Assembly: GCA_900155495.1 (NCBI GenBank)
Contig: FTLJ01000611.1
Span: 1-50,963 of the forward strand
Length of the DNA stretch: 50,963 bases
Direction: 5' to 3'
Origin: Porogramme epimiltina
Taxonomy: Eukaryota > Basidiomycota > Agaricomycetes > Polyporales > Polyporaceae
The notes under the pieces were generated by a model. That model had not been told where the DNA came from, did no database searches, and saw only the letters and a program-made list of their open reading frames with translations. Below, one piece after another: positions 1 to 11,164 of this stretch. The translations under genes and the position numbers were made by a program. How positions within the stretch are numbered: the stretch's first letter is position 1; every line of letters starts with the position of its first letter.

Positions 1-501
1 GTGAAAGGCAAACAAAAGGGAAGCTTTTATGGCCTGTGGCCAGCAATGCGAAACTCATGCGAAAAGTAGGATGACGCTTGCCTTTCGCATGCATTTCCCA
101 TCAACATAAATTCTCATATGCCTGCCGTGATATACGTTGCCAATGATGTCACCTTTGAACCTTCAATAGCGGGCTGCCTACAGGTGTCGTACGGTATCAG
201 TCAAGGCTTCGCAGGGATTCGAACAGATTTGAACAAACAAGCGCTAGCGAGTGGCGCCGCTTCAAATTGGCAATCGGAAAATACATCAGCCTAGTTACGC
301 GACTTATTCTTGTTTGGCTCCGCTATCAACAATTTCGCAAATCCTTCTCTTTGCAACGTCGCGGTATAGCCCACTATTCGAATGTATACCACCACAGTAA
401 AGTCTCGATGCTCATTACAACCAGGCGTTGTTGACGGATTCTTCACGCAGATCGTCATTCCAAACTGGATACAGGGAATACTCGAATCAAAGTAAATAAT
501 G
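1..501. other. Intergenic, no gene seen
   Basis: Lower-GC sequence downstream of the F-box gene. I find no exon with convincing splice sites or a recognisable protein. A short stretch near 213-222 resembles a tRNA T-loop but has no arms around it. Confidence 0.5.
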
Positions 502-1761
502 TTACACGTGGTGTACTTCCTCGATGAAGGGAAACGCGTGGCGCAGTGCGTCGGTGCTGAAGGGAAGCTGCGACTTGGAACTTTCCGGATTAGCACAAGA
601 GCTCGGACTATCCTCCTGAATACTCAGAGAAATCTTTCCATCACCGATATCTGCACATCCCTCAAGGCGCGCTTCTCGCCCTAATGGAAGCTCGGAAAAG
701 AGCACCCTCACCCGCCGCACACATTCTAGCAAGGGCAGCCGCTTCACGTCTCGCGGGAGCATTGCAAGCATGGTCGACAGAGACTGCTCGGCATTCCACG
801 GTGCGTCAGTCGTGGGCATACGGTGCAGGGAGAGAGACACGTCCGCCTCTGCCGGGACGTCCAGGCTTCCAAGGAGCCCCGCTACATCCGCCGCACGAGG
901 CTCGCGCACCGTCAACACGCGCAGCCGCGAGAGCGACACGGGCTCCGGGGGCACATCCACGCCGTCCTCGAGGCCGGAGAAGTTGACCGCGCCAAGCCCG
1001 TCCACGATCTCGAGCTCCTCAAGCACCGGGCACCGCTGCAGCGTCCGGAGGAAGCCGCCGCTCAACGTCGCGATCGGCACCACCCCGGGGACATAGTGGC
1101 GGAAGGAGAGCCGCTGGAGGCGCGCGAGGGGCCCTTTGAAACGCGGGACGATGCGGTCGAGCTCGAGCACGCGCAGCTCCGGGAACCACTCGGGCGGGGA
1201 GGAGAGCGTGGGCACGCTCGTGTTCGTGACGGTCGGCGCGGCATCGCCGAACCGGCAGCGCTGGTACGGCGCGAGCTCGCCCTGGAGGTGCAGCTCGCGG
1301 ATCGCGCCCTGCGTGAGGTGCGAGAGGAGGTGCTGGGCCGCGTGCAGCGCGTAGGCGGGCACGCGCACGAGGGACGCGGAGACGACGCGGGTGCCGTGTG
1401 GGCTCAGGATGTGCGCGATGGGGACGAGGTGCATCATGTCGTGGACGTGCAGCGCGAGGGGCGCGCGCTTGGAGCGGTGGAGGGAGAGTGCGACCCAGTT
1501 GGGGTTTCTCGTGATGGTGATGTTGGCCCAGAGGGTGGGAGTAGAGAGGACGATGGCGCGCCACGCGCGGCAGACCCCGGAGAGCACCGCGTGTGCGTTG
1601 CGGTGGGCGGGTGAGGCGGTGAGGGTGGAGAAGACGCGGATGAGGAGCTCTACTGGGAGGTTGTGGATCGGATGGTGCGCGCAGTGGTTTGGCTGGGGCG
1701 CGCTGTGGTCTGTGGATGCAGGTTTGTCATTCCATGGAGGGATTGCTACTTCGAATACCAT
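502..1761 (-). CDS. F-box protein, basidiomycete type
   Basis: Single-exon gene of 419 residues. The first true ATG is at 1761; the open frame extends slightly upstream only through a non-ATG codon. An F-box-like segment lies at about residues 30-80: an LPVELLIRVF core, then a VCRAWRAIV helix and a TLWANI turn, the usual order in Agaricomycete F-box proteins. The rest has irregular leucine-rich stretches (LRVLELDRI, LRVLTV) of the kind that form a degenerate LRR substrate-binding domain. By family knowledge such proteins link substrates to SCF ubiquitin ligases through Skp1; the substrate cannot be told. These families are large and fast evolving. GC in the coding region is high compared with the flanks. 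F-box call good, specific role unknown. Confidence 0.8.
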   Translation of the reverse strand: MVFEVAIPPWNDKPASTDHSAPQPNHCAHHPIHNLPVELLIRVFSTLTASPAHRNAHAVLSGVCRAWRAIVLSTPTLWANITITRNPNWVALSLHRSKRAPLALHVHDMMHLVPIAHILSPHGTRVVSASLVRVPAYALHAAQHLLSHLTQGAIRELHLQGELAPYQRCRFGDAAPTVTNTSVPTLSSPPEWFPELRVLELDRIVPRFKGPLARLQRLSFRHYVPGVVPIATLSGGFLRTLQRCPVLEELEIVDGLGAVNFSGLEDGVDVPPEPVSLSRLRVLTVREPRAADVAGLLGSLDVPAEADVSLSLHRMPTTDAPWNAEQSLSTMLAMLPRDVKRLPLLECVRRVRVLFSELPLGREARLEGCADIGDGKISLSIQEDSPSSCANPESSKSQLPFSTDALRHAFPFIEEVHHV

Positions 1762-2532
1762 ACTACAAGACAAAATAAGTATAAGTGCATCTAAACAATA
1801 CTAGTAGTACGGGTAAAATACTTGGTCGATAGGTCTCTTGGCTGTGGCGCGGACTGGATACTCGGGGTATGGGAGCAAAAGATGCAAGGAGCTCGTCTGG
1901 CTATTTAACGCACTCCCAGAGAAGTGTATAAGCTTCATTGGATATGGAGCGGCGTGCACAGCAATGACCCACTTATAGCCCCCTGTGGCCACACGCCCAG
2001 ACCCATACCGCAGCACCTCTGCTAAACACGTTATGTCCGTGCCACTGCCCGTGTGCACCTTTGTGGGCTAAAAAACCATGGTCTTTGAGAATTAAGAGCG
2101 CGCATGCGCTCACTGCACTCATCATGCCAGTGTTCGAATGAAATGAAGTTGTATTGATTAATGAGGGCATGCACCAGCACGCGATAGGCGTGCTACATCT
2201 AATCGTCCCGAACACCAAACCAGAACACGTAACTGGCTATCGATACAAGCGAGCTATAAGCACAGACAGGACCGCCGAGAAGGAATAATAGGACAAAAGA
2301 ACGAAGAGGTCAGGGATACATGGATATAATACAAGGGCTGGTATGGATGATTCGTCAGGGGAATTGCGGTCAGGAATGGGTGAGACTAGGGCAATCGAAT
2401 GAGCGTGGAGGGGGTGTATGTTGCATGAATGGGGGTATGAATGGATGCGATGAAGAGAACCAGTGCTGGACAGCGCATTAACGCTTAAGATCTAGAGGGG
2501 AGATCGAAACGAAGGAAGTTGGGCGCGGGCCA
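1762..2532. other. Intergenic between two minus-strand genes
   Basis: AT-richer than the genes. It holds the promoter side of the F-box gene and the 3' side of the arrestin-like gene. No further gene or repeat recognised. Confidence 0.5.
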
Positions 2533-4432
2533 CTAGGACGCCGCCACTGGAATGATAGAACCTGCCATCTGGGGCGCCGCAGGGACGTATGTCTGCTTGC
2601 AGACGTTCTCTGCCGGACGGGTCGCCTCGTAGTCCCGTACAATGGGCTCCGGATCTGCCTCTGGGAGCTGTCCCTTGGGCGTATACCGCGGAAGCGGCGT
2701 CGGGTCCTCCTTTGGCGCGCCGTTCCGGTAGTAGAGCACGTTGTAGGCCGGGAGTGTCTCGGGGTAGGAGTAGGCAGCGCTTGACGAGACGGGGGTCACA
2801 GGTGCGTCTGCGCCGACGTCCGTAGTAGTGGGTGAAGGGACCAGAGTGCCCATGCTGCGGAGCACGCCGGGCGGGACGCGGACGAACGAGAGCGGGATGG
2901 TGAGCTTGAGATCCTCGCGCGCGGTCTCGCCGTCCGGGCGGTCGTACGCGCATGAGAGGGAGATGTCGAGTGCGTGGAAGACGGAGCGGAGCGGGCCGCG
3001 CTCGGTCGGACGCAGGACGGGCATCTCGCGCTCCGGCTCGGACGGGCGCGTGTCGGAGAGGAGGGTGCGGAGGGGGATGTCGACGCGGAGGCGGACGTAG
3101 ACGTCGTCACGCTCGAAGCGGGCGTCCGCAAAGTGCGCCTTGGCGGCGTCTGCGGCATCGAACTCGAAGCGGCCGCAAAAGTCGGGCGCGAGGAGGGAGT
3201 GAGTGGACGTGGCGCAAGTTGAGGGGGAGGGGTTGAACGCGAGGCCGCATTCGTACTCGCGCGAGTCAGAGCGGAGGCTTTGAAGGGGGAGTTCGGGAGG
3301 CTGCGAGGACGAGGGTGGGACTGGCCACATCGCTGCGAACGTCTTAGACATCGATGACCTGTGCGCGCGGAGTTGAGCCCATATCATGCCTGCGTTGAGT
3401 TGTAATACTTACCGAGTCATGTCAGTCTGTGTTGCGCTGACAGCAAACCCAGGAAGGCGAAGACGTTGGCGTTCCTCAGCAGAAAGTCCCTCGGGGCGAA
3501 TCTTGATAAGAAGGGGGATGCTGCCCGAGTCCACAGGGATATGTTCGGGAATGGTGGCCTGCATGCGAAGTTTAGAGAGGACGTCGTATGGGATTTGCGA
3601 CGCAGTGTCTTGGATGGTTCCAGTGTATTCGACGTTGCGGAACATCGTCTCGGTGAGCTCGGATCCAGCGAGGACGCATTGTGGTGGTGGAAGTATGTAT
3701 CGGTTGATCTTCACTGAAGTACCGTTTGCGTGGGCGGCCTGCGAAGTAGGAAGACCGACGTAACCGTAGCACGCTGAACGCCACGAGAGCTTCGCGGTAG
3801 GCTTGTTTTCGCGGTACTTGGCTGCTGCGGAGAGGCGATAGGTGATTTCCGGCTCTGAAAGGGCGGAATCATGGAACGCGGTCTTGCTTGATGCCGGGAG
3901 CCATCCCGGGATCGTGATGTTGAAGACGATGAACCAACGTGCAGGATCGCGGGAGGCGCCTTGGGACCAAGAATGGCGGATCTCGAGGGGACCTTCGCTG
4001 AGGAGCTCTCGCGAGAACTCAATGAGTCGACACGAAGAGTACCCGGTTTGGGGCGTCACAAGTTCACTCTGGCCTTCGAAAGTGACGACCAGAGACTCGA
4101 GGAGGAAGCTTTCGTCGGCAGCTGGTGCTTCACCAAACAGACCCACTGGCGGGGTGAGGGTGACAGCAATCTGGCCAGACAGCGAATATGCTGAACTAAA
4201 TAAACCAGCCAGAAGTCAGAACTAGTACTTGTGCAGCGGAGCGAAATGACACGTACTCCCTGTCGGGTTGGCCGTACATGTCGACGCTATCGAAGGGAAG
4301 GACTTCGACATCGATCTTACTGGGAGACACAGTGAGAGATGATAATGATTGTTTGAAAGAGGTCAGGAGGGAAGAAGAGGCAGGCTCGTTAAGTTTCTCG
4401 TAAGGGGGAGGGGAACTGAGCGTGTACGTCAT
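2533..4432 (-). CDS. Alpha-arrestin-like adaptor protein
   Basis: Three exons: 4432-4257, 4195-3413 and 3358-2533, with 61 and 54 bp introns (GTACGT/TAG and GTAAGT/CAG), giving 594 residues. After a short disordered N-terminus the protein has arrestin-like beta-sandwich sequence (YSLSGQIAVTLTPPVGLFGE, LESLVVTFEGQSEL, then a C-lobe with YVRLRVDIPL). A PPPY motif at residues 8-11 and an LPAY motif at 522-525 are PY-type ligands for WW domains. By family knowledge, fungal alpha-arrestins recruit the Rsp5/NEDD4 ubiquitin ligase to plasma-membrane transporters for endocytosis. The C-terminal ~80 residues are proline-rich and probably disordered. Length is in the normal range. Divergent from the KH gene across about 940 bp. 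Fold call fairly sure; the cargo is unknown. Confidence 0.75.
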
Positions 4433-5373
4433 GGCGAAGAGTGAATGGGCTTGTAACGGCCGAGCGGGGAGGGCGTCGGGACGGGGCCATGGCGGGCGAT
4501 ATATAGTGAGGTATGACGTCGGGAGACTAGCCGGAGGGGACAGTAGCGATGGTAAAGGCAAAGGCCTTGGATAGACACTCCTTTTGTCTCGCGGCCTTTG
4601 TTGTCCTGAATTGGTTCAAGGACAATCAGGTTAGTGCTGACTAAGACGCTAGTGGGCCTAAGCTTTTACGTCGCGCCCTGGCATGCATGCTGCCTCATAG
4701 CGACCACTGGAAGCCACATGGTGATCCCCGGAGCCCACAGAGCCTGATGGGTGGGAAGGCACGAAGACGAGAGGGCGAGGTGGACGTCAGGCAGGACGAG
4801 GAGGGACGGGCGCTTGACGAGACAATTACACGATAATCAGGACAATTGCAGGCGTGGTTGCAGGAGATCGGCGAGGCCCGTGCTCGCTGAAAGCCTAAGT
4901 GCGCACGACAACTAGTTCAAAATGCAATCGCGATAGTCGAAGAAGGTAAGAGAGTGTCAACCGCGGGTCTATCGGCAGCAAAGCACCGAGCTCCCCAGCA
5001 CCATCGGCGCTCACAGAGGCGGATAGACGCCCACAGAGTGGGGGACGGCAACGAAGCGCGCTCTCTCTCGACGTCCACGTCCACGTCCTCGGCGAGTGTC
5101 GCGCCTTCGTCGTTTCCACCGTCGCCACCGTCGTATTGTCCCCAGCGGGCCACCATCCTCGGCAACCAAGGTACGCACCGCGCCTGGGTCTTGATGCCTC
5201 ACCCATCCTCCCCCTCCTCACCGTCCCCGCTGCCTGTCCCAGACACCTACCTCATCCCGACTCCTCACCCGTCCCAAGCCTCCCTTCCGTCCCAAGCCAT
5301 CCTCCTGTCTCGCTCATCCCCGCAGGCCCTGAGGTTCCCGTCGTTGCGATCCTAACCCCCTGTTTCTCGAATC
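4433..5373. other. Divergent promoter region, arrestin-like / KH genes
   Basis: Serves the arrestin-like gene (leftward) and the KH protein gene (rightward). The right part is pyrimidine-rich, typical of a fungal 5'UTR. No separate gene is supported; short open frames on both strands in 4895-5370 are low complexity. Confidence 0.5.
5171..5325 (+). other. Probable 5'UTR intron of the KH gene
   Basis: A strong donor (GTACGC) follows an AAG at 5170, and a CT-rich tract ends in CCGCAG at 5325, 48 nt before the KH protein ATG. The 155 bp between are C/T-rich with no need to be coding. This is inference from splice signals only; transcripts would decide. Confidence 0.45.
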
Positions 5374-6784
5374 ATGCCAGAAGCCGACGTCACTCGCAAG
5401 CGCTCTCGCTCCCCCTCCGACAGCGACCAGCCAAAGCACAAGCGTGCCAATACAGGCGCCGCGAATGACTCCCACCGTACCACCTACTCCTCGTCCGTGG
5501 CAGGTGACGTGAAGATGGAGTCTCGCGCAGACGACACCGCTGCGTCGACCCCCGACGCAAAAGGACCCTCGTCCGAGACCGCAGATCGCCCAGCAGGCGA
5601 CGCCGCCGAGGCGCAAGGCGACTCAGCTACCACCGCTGCTGGCCCCGCCGGCGCCGGCGCATCCGCGGCTCCCGCCGCCAGCATCCATATGCGCTGCCTT
5701 ATCGTTACTCAGGACGCATCTATCATCATCGGCAAGGGCGGTTCGCACGTCAACGAGATTCGGGAGAAGAGCGGTGCCAGGGTCATGGTCTCGGAAAGCA
5801 TCCCAGGGAACCCCGAACGTATTCTCAATGTTAGCGGACCATTAGATGCCGTGTCCAAGGTATGCATGCACACAAACCAATCCTCGGCGTATGCTAACTA
5901 GGTCTGAAGGCATTTGGTCTCATCGTCCGGAGGATCAACGACGAACCTTTCGACAAGGCCTCAGTCCCTGGAAGTCGCGCGGTCACAATCAAGTTCATGA
6001 TTCCAAACTCGCGTATGGGCTCGGTTATTGGGAAGGGTGGCAGCAAAATCAAGGAGATTCAGGATGCCAGTGGTGCGAGGCTCAATGCCAGCGAAGGCAT
6101 GCTTCCTGGCTCTACCGAGGTACGCTCTAGCGCTTCCACGGATTTTCTCATCCTCACAGGACCCCTCCAGCGTCTCTTGAGCGTGTCCGGTGTCGCGGAT
6201 GCCATCCATATCGCGACTTACTACATCGGCAACATTCTCATCGAGGCCAACGAGCGCATGCCCACCTCGAACCATTCGACCTACCGTCCCACCAGCACCT
6301 CCCGCCAGACGCAGCAGCAGCCACAGCCCCGCCCACCGTACATGGGCTCATCCTACGTCCCTGGATACGCTCCCGCCGCAGCGCACAACCCGTACGGCGG
6401 TGCACCTCCTCCCCCGCAGCAACAACTCCAGACACAGCAGATCTACATCCCGAACGACCTCGTCGGGTGTATCATCGGAAAGGGCGGCGCGAAGATTAAT
6501 GAGATCAGGCACATGAGCGCGAGCCAGATCAAGATAATGGAGCCCGGGGCGGTGGGTGTTGGCATGAACGGCGCACCCGCGCCCGCGGGGAGTGAGGGCG
6601 AGCGGCTCGTTGTTATCACCGGGCAGCCTGCGAACATCCAGATGGCGGTGCAGCTCCTCTATTCGGTGCGCCTTGTCTTCTCTCGTTCCTAGTGTTCCTG
6701 GTGTACTCATGCGAGCACGCACATATGCAGAGGCTTGAGCAAGAAAAACAAAAGCAACTCCGCCAGCAGTCTGCGCATGTCTGA
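5374..6784 (+). CDS. Triple KH-domain RNA-binding protein (PCBP/HEK2-like)
   Basis: Four exons: 5374-5859, 5910-6119, 6171-6665 and 6731-6784, giving 414 residues. Three KH domains each carry an intact GxxG loop: IIGKGGSHV (KH1), VIGKGGSKI (KH2) and IIGKGGAKI (KH3). KH1 and KH2 are adjacent; KH3 follows a Q/P-rich linker (QTQQQPQPRPP). This is the layout of poly(C)-binding proteins, yeast Hek2/Pbp2 and fission yeast Rnc1, which bind mRNA to control localisation, stability or translation. The N-terminus is charged and disordered with an RKRSRSPS patch; the C-terminus is a short Q/K-rich tail encoded by a 54-nt exon. Intron 1 has a textbook GCTAAC branch site. Intron 2 (6120-6170, 51 bp) is a multiple of three without stops, so retention would add 17 residues inside KH2. 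Family call firm; target RNAs unknown. Confidence 0.9.
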
Positions 6785-8131
6785 GCGTCTGAGCGGATCC
6801 GTGTACGCCGGTAGTTCCCATCCTCGTAATCGTCCCATCCGCCCATGTGGTGTATGCTCTTCGTCTTCGTCAACTCGCTGTTATTCTCTCCGTCCCCCAT
6901 GTTTCCCCCATTCCATTCCTCACCCCAGGACTCGAAGTATAAGACGGTCTGCTCGCTACCCCACCCCCCACTTCCCATTCCCCTAGCCTCCTTGCACGTC
7001 CCCCTCGTCCCCCCGCCTTGCCATTCGTCCGTCCTATGTTTCTGTTACTATGCTCTCCATCGCTGTCCTATTTAAACGGAATCCAGATCCAAAAACGTTT
7101 CGTTACCATGCTCCTGTCCCTCTCAAAATCCGGTCAGCTTTGTCTACGGTTAGAAGTAGAATTAATCTCGTGTGAACGCCCTATTCGCTGAAGGCTGATT
7201 TGAAAGAAGAGTGAGAGACAATAGAACTGAATTCAAGTCGTTGATAACTCCGAAATGCGGTATTATATCCGCTCTCCGTCAATTTCAGCATATTTAAACT
7301 CCGAAATTTGACTACGCTGATAGATCGGGCTTCAGTCTCTTGCCAGCACGCATGTTCCTATGTAGGATCCAGCACTCATGGGCCTTCCCACGTATGCGGA
7401 GGAAGATAGCGAGGAGAAGACTCGCACTAGGGCCCTTGACCGGTCTCCATAGACGTTGAGCGTTTGGTGAGTATCCATGCTATGTTATCCTCGGGCTTAA
7501 TTGTAATCATGATTGACGCGGTGCCGCACAGGGAGCAGCTGCTCGAGTATTGAGTAGCACTAGGCTTCATATACGGATAGCTCTCCTGATTTCAGGAGGA
7601 ATTCGATTGGAACCGCAGCAAGCTCTGTCACTATCTGGATTTGCACGCCTGGCCCGCGTCTCTGTCCATGTGGCCCGGTTCATCTCAGATAAAGACAAAC
7701 CAAGCTAGGAACTAAGCCAGTGGCAACTCCGGAAAGGGACTCAAAGTCCTGACTGCGTCACCGTTATCCAAGGCTTCTTGAGGAGCGTAGACCACCTTTC
7801 AAGCCTGTTTCCCATTGTTCCTGGCCACTTTGCGGTGGTGTCTGCGCGAAGGGCGCAGCTCAGGTCCCTATTCTTGAGGTGAGCGCGCTTGGGCCGAGAA
7901 TTGACCCCGCTTTGCCTGTGTGTGTTCGCGTACTTAAGCAACGCGCTAACGCGACTTCAAAAGACCCGTCCCAGCGTTTTTATTTCTTGACAAGCACCAT
8001 AGACTGTCACCCTGCGACACCTCGGCTATCCTACATCGCTTCCCAATCCTACCACAACTACGTAAGTTGGCGTCTGTTATACAAGTGGCGTCTTTGTTCA
8101 CATCCCAGACTGCAGTGTCACACACCCCGCT
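6785..8131. other. Long intergenic region, no supported gene
   Basis: The first ~300 bp are C/T-rich 3'UTR-like sequence of the KH gene. 7100-7560 is AT-richer. From about 7570 several short open frames on + look faintly LRR-like but are broken by stops. A GTAAGT donor at 8062 and CAG at 8108 bracket a possible 47-bp intron just before the next gene, so that gene may have an unseen upstream exon or a spliced leader. Confidence 0.4.
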
Positions 8132-9499
8132 ATGGAATTCGCCTTTCCCGTTCGAGTTGCAGCAAAATTGAACGTGTTCCACGGGACCGTTCGCCGCGGC
8201 GATGAAGCAATTTTCCACTCGTACGAGGGAATACAACGATATCTCGACGTGGCCCAAACTCTGGACATCGGACCGCTGGATAGGACACATCTGTATCAAA
8301 AGAGCATCCGCCGTCTCCTCAAGTCGCGTATGTCCACCCTCACCAAGCTCCGCCTTCGGGTGGTTTACAGCGACGACGAGCCGGTGGTCGTTTCCGAGGC
8401 CGACTTCCAGGCAGAAAACTTCCCCAAGCTTGAGATCCTCACTCTCAACGGTGTCATGCCACCGCGGTCCAGCTCCATCCTGGCCCAGCTGAAGGAACTC
8501 ACGCTCAGCGATTACCCATTGCCAACCACCCGACTCCCCCTCGAATACTTCGTTTCTATGCTCGCCGAGTGCACCCGTCTCGAGAAGCTCAAGCTCTCTG
8601 GAGCCACCGGTCTCTTCGCGTCTCAAAACTGGTCTTGTTCCGTGACCGCAGAGCTGCCCAACCTCGCCAGTTTCGAGGCGCAGGACGACTCCGAGAACGT
8701 CGCAAGCCTCCTCGCGTGCCTCCGCACCCCGGCGTGCCGGTACTTCTCCTTCACCGATGCAGGCCGCCATGACACGAGTGCCATATGCCAGTCAAGGCTT
8801 CAGTATCTCCTCCCGCCGGGGCCTCGCGCGCTCGCCATCGTGCCGTTCTCGATCACGAACGTGGTGGTCTACGTCGGCGCCACTGAGGCTAGCATCCGTG
8901 GCCTCTCACCCGACAACGCGAACATTGGCCTCAGCACACCCCTGGACCGCCATACCCCTCCGTGGGACTTCGATAGGCTCTTCATCGACGCTATCGAATC
9001 CCTCAGCGCGATCTTCCCGCCCTCTACTCACCGACCTGCCAAAGTGTGGCTCGTTGGCAACCTCACCGCTCGCTCGCCAGTAGCCGACTGTGACTCAGAC
9101 TCCGATGCCGAAGTCGAGGACGACGAAATCGGGTGGTACCACCTCCTCTCGCATCTCGGCGGGGTGGCCTCCCTGCGCCTGCGGGACACCGCGCGCGGCG
9201 CGCCGCCAACCGAGTTCGTGAAGGCACTCACGCCCTTCGTGTGCCCATTCCTCGACCAGCTCGAGTTCACGAACGTGCAGCACGACGCCGAGTTCGTGCG
9301 CGAGTTCGCCGCCGCGCTCGCTGCGCGCGAGGAGGAGGGGCTCCCGCGCCTGAGCCTTGTGGAGATCGAGTTCACGCGCGCGCCGACCAAGAAGAGGGCG
9401 ACGCCTGAGGAGGAGGACCAGGCTGAGGCGCTGGCGCAGGAGGTAGCGACGGAGCTGGGGCCGTATGCGGACGAGGTGAGCGTGACGTTCGTTGAGTAG
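8132..9499 (+). CDS. LRR-type protein of the F-box family, no F-box seen
   Basis: Single open exon of 455 residues. It resembles the C-terminal, substrate-binding half of Agaricomycete F-box proteins: irregular leucine-rich repeats such as FPKLEILTLNGV, LKELTLSDY, CTRLEKLKLSGA and a late VASLRLRD. No LPxEL-type F-box is visible. The ATG at 8132 is the first in this frame after a stop at 8063, but a plausible intron at 8062-8108 would allow an upstream exon; I could not find one encoding an F-box. Residues around 310-330 are acidic (DCDSDSDAEVEDDE). It may be a truncated F-box gene, a family member that lost Skp1 binding, or a gene with a missed first exon. Convergent with the cyclic phosphodiesterase gene. 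Confidence 0.6.
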   Translation: MEFAFPVRVAAKLNVFHGTVRRGDEAIFHSYEGIQRYLDVAQTLDIGPLDRTHLYQKSIRRLLKSRMSTLTKLRLRVVYSDDEPVVVSEADFQAENFPKLEILTLNGVMPPRSSSILAQLKELTLSDYPLPTTRLPLEYFVSMLAECTRLEKLKLSGATGLFASQNWSCSVTAELPNLASFEAQDDSENVASLLACLRTPACRYFSFTDAGRHDTSAICQSRLQYLLPPGPRALAIVPFSITNVVVYVGATEASIRGLSPDNANIGLSTPLDRHTPPWDFDRLFIDAIESLSAIFPPSTHRPAKVWLVGNLTARSPVADCDSDSDAEVEDDEIGWYHLLSHLGGVASLRLRDTARGAPPTEFVKALTPFVCPFLDQLEFTNVQHDAEFVREFAAALAAREEEGLPRLSLVEIEFTRAPTKKRATPEEEDQAEALAQEVATELGPYADEVSVTFVE

Positions 9500-9837
9500 C
9501 GCGTCGCCGTTCTTGGGATATCTTGTTTTTGCCCCTTATCGGGGTAGCGTTCCGCGGTTCTTTATATGTTCGTTCATAATGATAATACGTTGGTCCGATC
9601 CTCCTGTGTGCCCGGCAATTTATGTACACTCGTCCACGCCAGGCTGTTGCTTTGGCCGCTGCTTGCCTCGTTCTTTGGGTCAAATAGTGGGATCTTTAAT
9701 GTACTGTGTAATAATTCCGGAAGATGATTGTGTTTGAGCGTATCGTTGTGACAGCGATAAGGAAAATATGTGTACATTTTTAGACATTCCATATACCTCC
9801 ACTATCAGTACATTATTGCGTGTTCAAGATATACAAG
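9500..9837. other. Shared 3' region of convergent genes
   Basis: AT-rich, between the LRR gene (+) and the CPDase gene (-). It presumably contains both 3'UTRs and poly(A) signals. No gene seen. Confidence 0.5.
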
Positions 9838-10455
9838 TTAGCAGCTAAGAGGAAACTTCTCCATGATCTCCCAGTCCGGGACGGGCCCCTCACACTTCAC
9901 CAGCCAGATATCCACGCCAGCGAAGCCTTCGATGAGCTCCGGGTCCTGCTCGCCCTCGATGTCGTCGTAGAAGCACGCGAGCTTCACGGCGCTGTCCTCT
10001 CCGCGCCCGCTTTCAAGAATCCGGAGTTCGCTCTTGAGTTTCAGGGCGGTGTACTCCCGTGCCTCTTTGTCGGCTTCATCGATATAGTATAAAGACAGAT
10101 GTGGAAGCGGAGGGATGGCACGGTCCCCGAGAGCCGCGCGGAGGTGCTCGCGAAGCAAGTGCAGGGGTGAGCCGGGCTGCGAATGCACGGCGACGAAGAC
10201 GGACATGAAGTACTTGTCACCGACTTCGAGAGTCTTGAACGACACAGGGACCAGTGTCTGGTCGCTGGGGATCGCGGCTCGCAGAGCCTTCACATCTGTG
10301 GACGATGCAAGGGTGACGTGGGGCTGGAATTGAGGGAAGGAGGAGGGCGACTGCGTATCGGCCACCGGTCTAATCTTCATCGTCGTCTCTATCTTCTTCG
10401 ACGTTTCCATGTCCGGGACGAGCCACAAGGATATCCCTCGATCGAGTGTCGGCAT
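9838..10455 (-). CDS. CPD1: 2',3'-cyclic-nucleotide phosphodiesterase (2H family)
   Basis: Single-exon gene of 205 residues, start MPTLDRGISLWLVPD. Two HxT/S signatures define the 2H phosphoesterase superfamily: PHVTL (H46, T48) and PHLSLYY (H119, S121). Spacing and length fit the fungal/plant CPDase family. The yeast and plant enzymes open ADP-ribose 1'',2''-cyclic phosphate, a by-product of tRNA splicing, and act on nucleoside 2',3'-cyclic phosphates. The N-terminal ISLWL strand preceding the first motif is typical. No signal peptide or membrane segment is seen, so probably cytosolic. Catalytic residues are complete and no frame break is seen. The symbol is given by similarity to yeast CPD1. 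Confidence is high for the fold and good for the activity. Confidence 0.85.
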   Translation of the reverse strand: MPTLDRGISLWLVPDMETSKKIETTMKIRPVADTQSPSSFPQFQPHVTLASSTDVKALRAAIPSDQTLVPVSFKTLEVGDKYFMSVFVAVHSQPGSPLHLLREHLRAALGDRAIPPLPHLSLYYIDEADKEAREYTALKLKSELRILESGRGEDSAVKLACFYDDIEGEQDPELIEGFAGVDIWLVKCEGPVPDWEIMEKFPLSC

Positions 10456-11164
10456 CCCGCCCGTAACATTGAGGGCAAAGGGAAAGAGCGAAGCTCACCC
10501 ATGGCAACCTCAGAGCCGCTGATATCGGGCTGTGTTGAGAACCTTAGAACACGGTATGTCAGGCTACACCAGTAAGGGCGGCGAAGATAATGGGTGTAGC
10601 TTACGAGGTACAAGAGCCCGCTTTAACTCTGGTGATCGTCGATATTATGGTCGAACTTGGCGTCGAGGAGAAGACGCTACCCGACTAGCGGCCGCCGGCC
10701 CCCCGACTGCGGCAGCGGGATCGGTCCGCACAGTTGAGTATCCACGTGGGACGTCCGGCGGGAACGGGGACCCACAAACGAACAACGCGCGCCCTTTTTG
10801 TCTGCGCCATCCTCTAGTCTCCAAGTTCTCCGATGGGCGGCGAAGATAGTCAAAGCCGTTTATTGTATATTCGACACCGCTTAGGTCGGAGCTTATACCG
10901 GGCGCGACCATTCCGTCATCCAACATCACACTGTCCCCTGCGTCGTTGTCCTTTATGAAGCTATTTAATTGTCGAGCCTTTGTCTGTGGCCTCGAAGGCC
11001 TCGCCAGATGCTTTCAACGAACAGTCTTCTGACCGGTCTCATCTCCTGACACTCTCGCGAGAGCACTATTTACGCACGTTTTTGTAGAATGCGGTAGCGC
11101 GTCGCCAGGTGTGTTGTTTTCTTCTTCCCGTTGATTACTACGGGCTGGGATTATAAGTCCCCAG
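10456..11164. other. Divergent promoter region, no gene seen
   Basis: Lies between the CPDase gene (leftward) and the unknown four-exon gene (rightward). GC-richer around 10660-10800, AT-richer near 10860-11130. Short open frames here have no splice support or recognisable domain. Confidence 0.5.

Noticed and set aside
200..235. tRNA-like GGATTCGAAC stretch
   Set aside because: No flanking arms pair on either strand.
823..1614. Long + strand open frame opposite the F-box gene
   Set aside because: Arg/Glu/Gly-rich low-complexity shadow of the GC-rich F-box coding strand.
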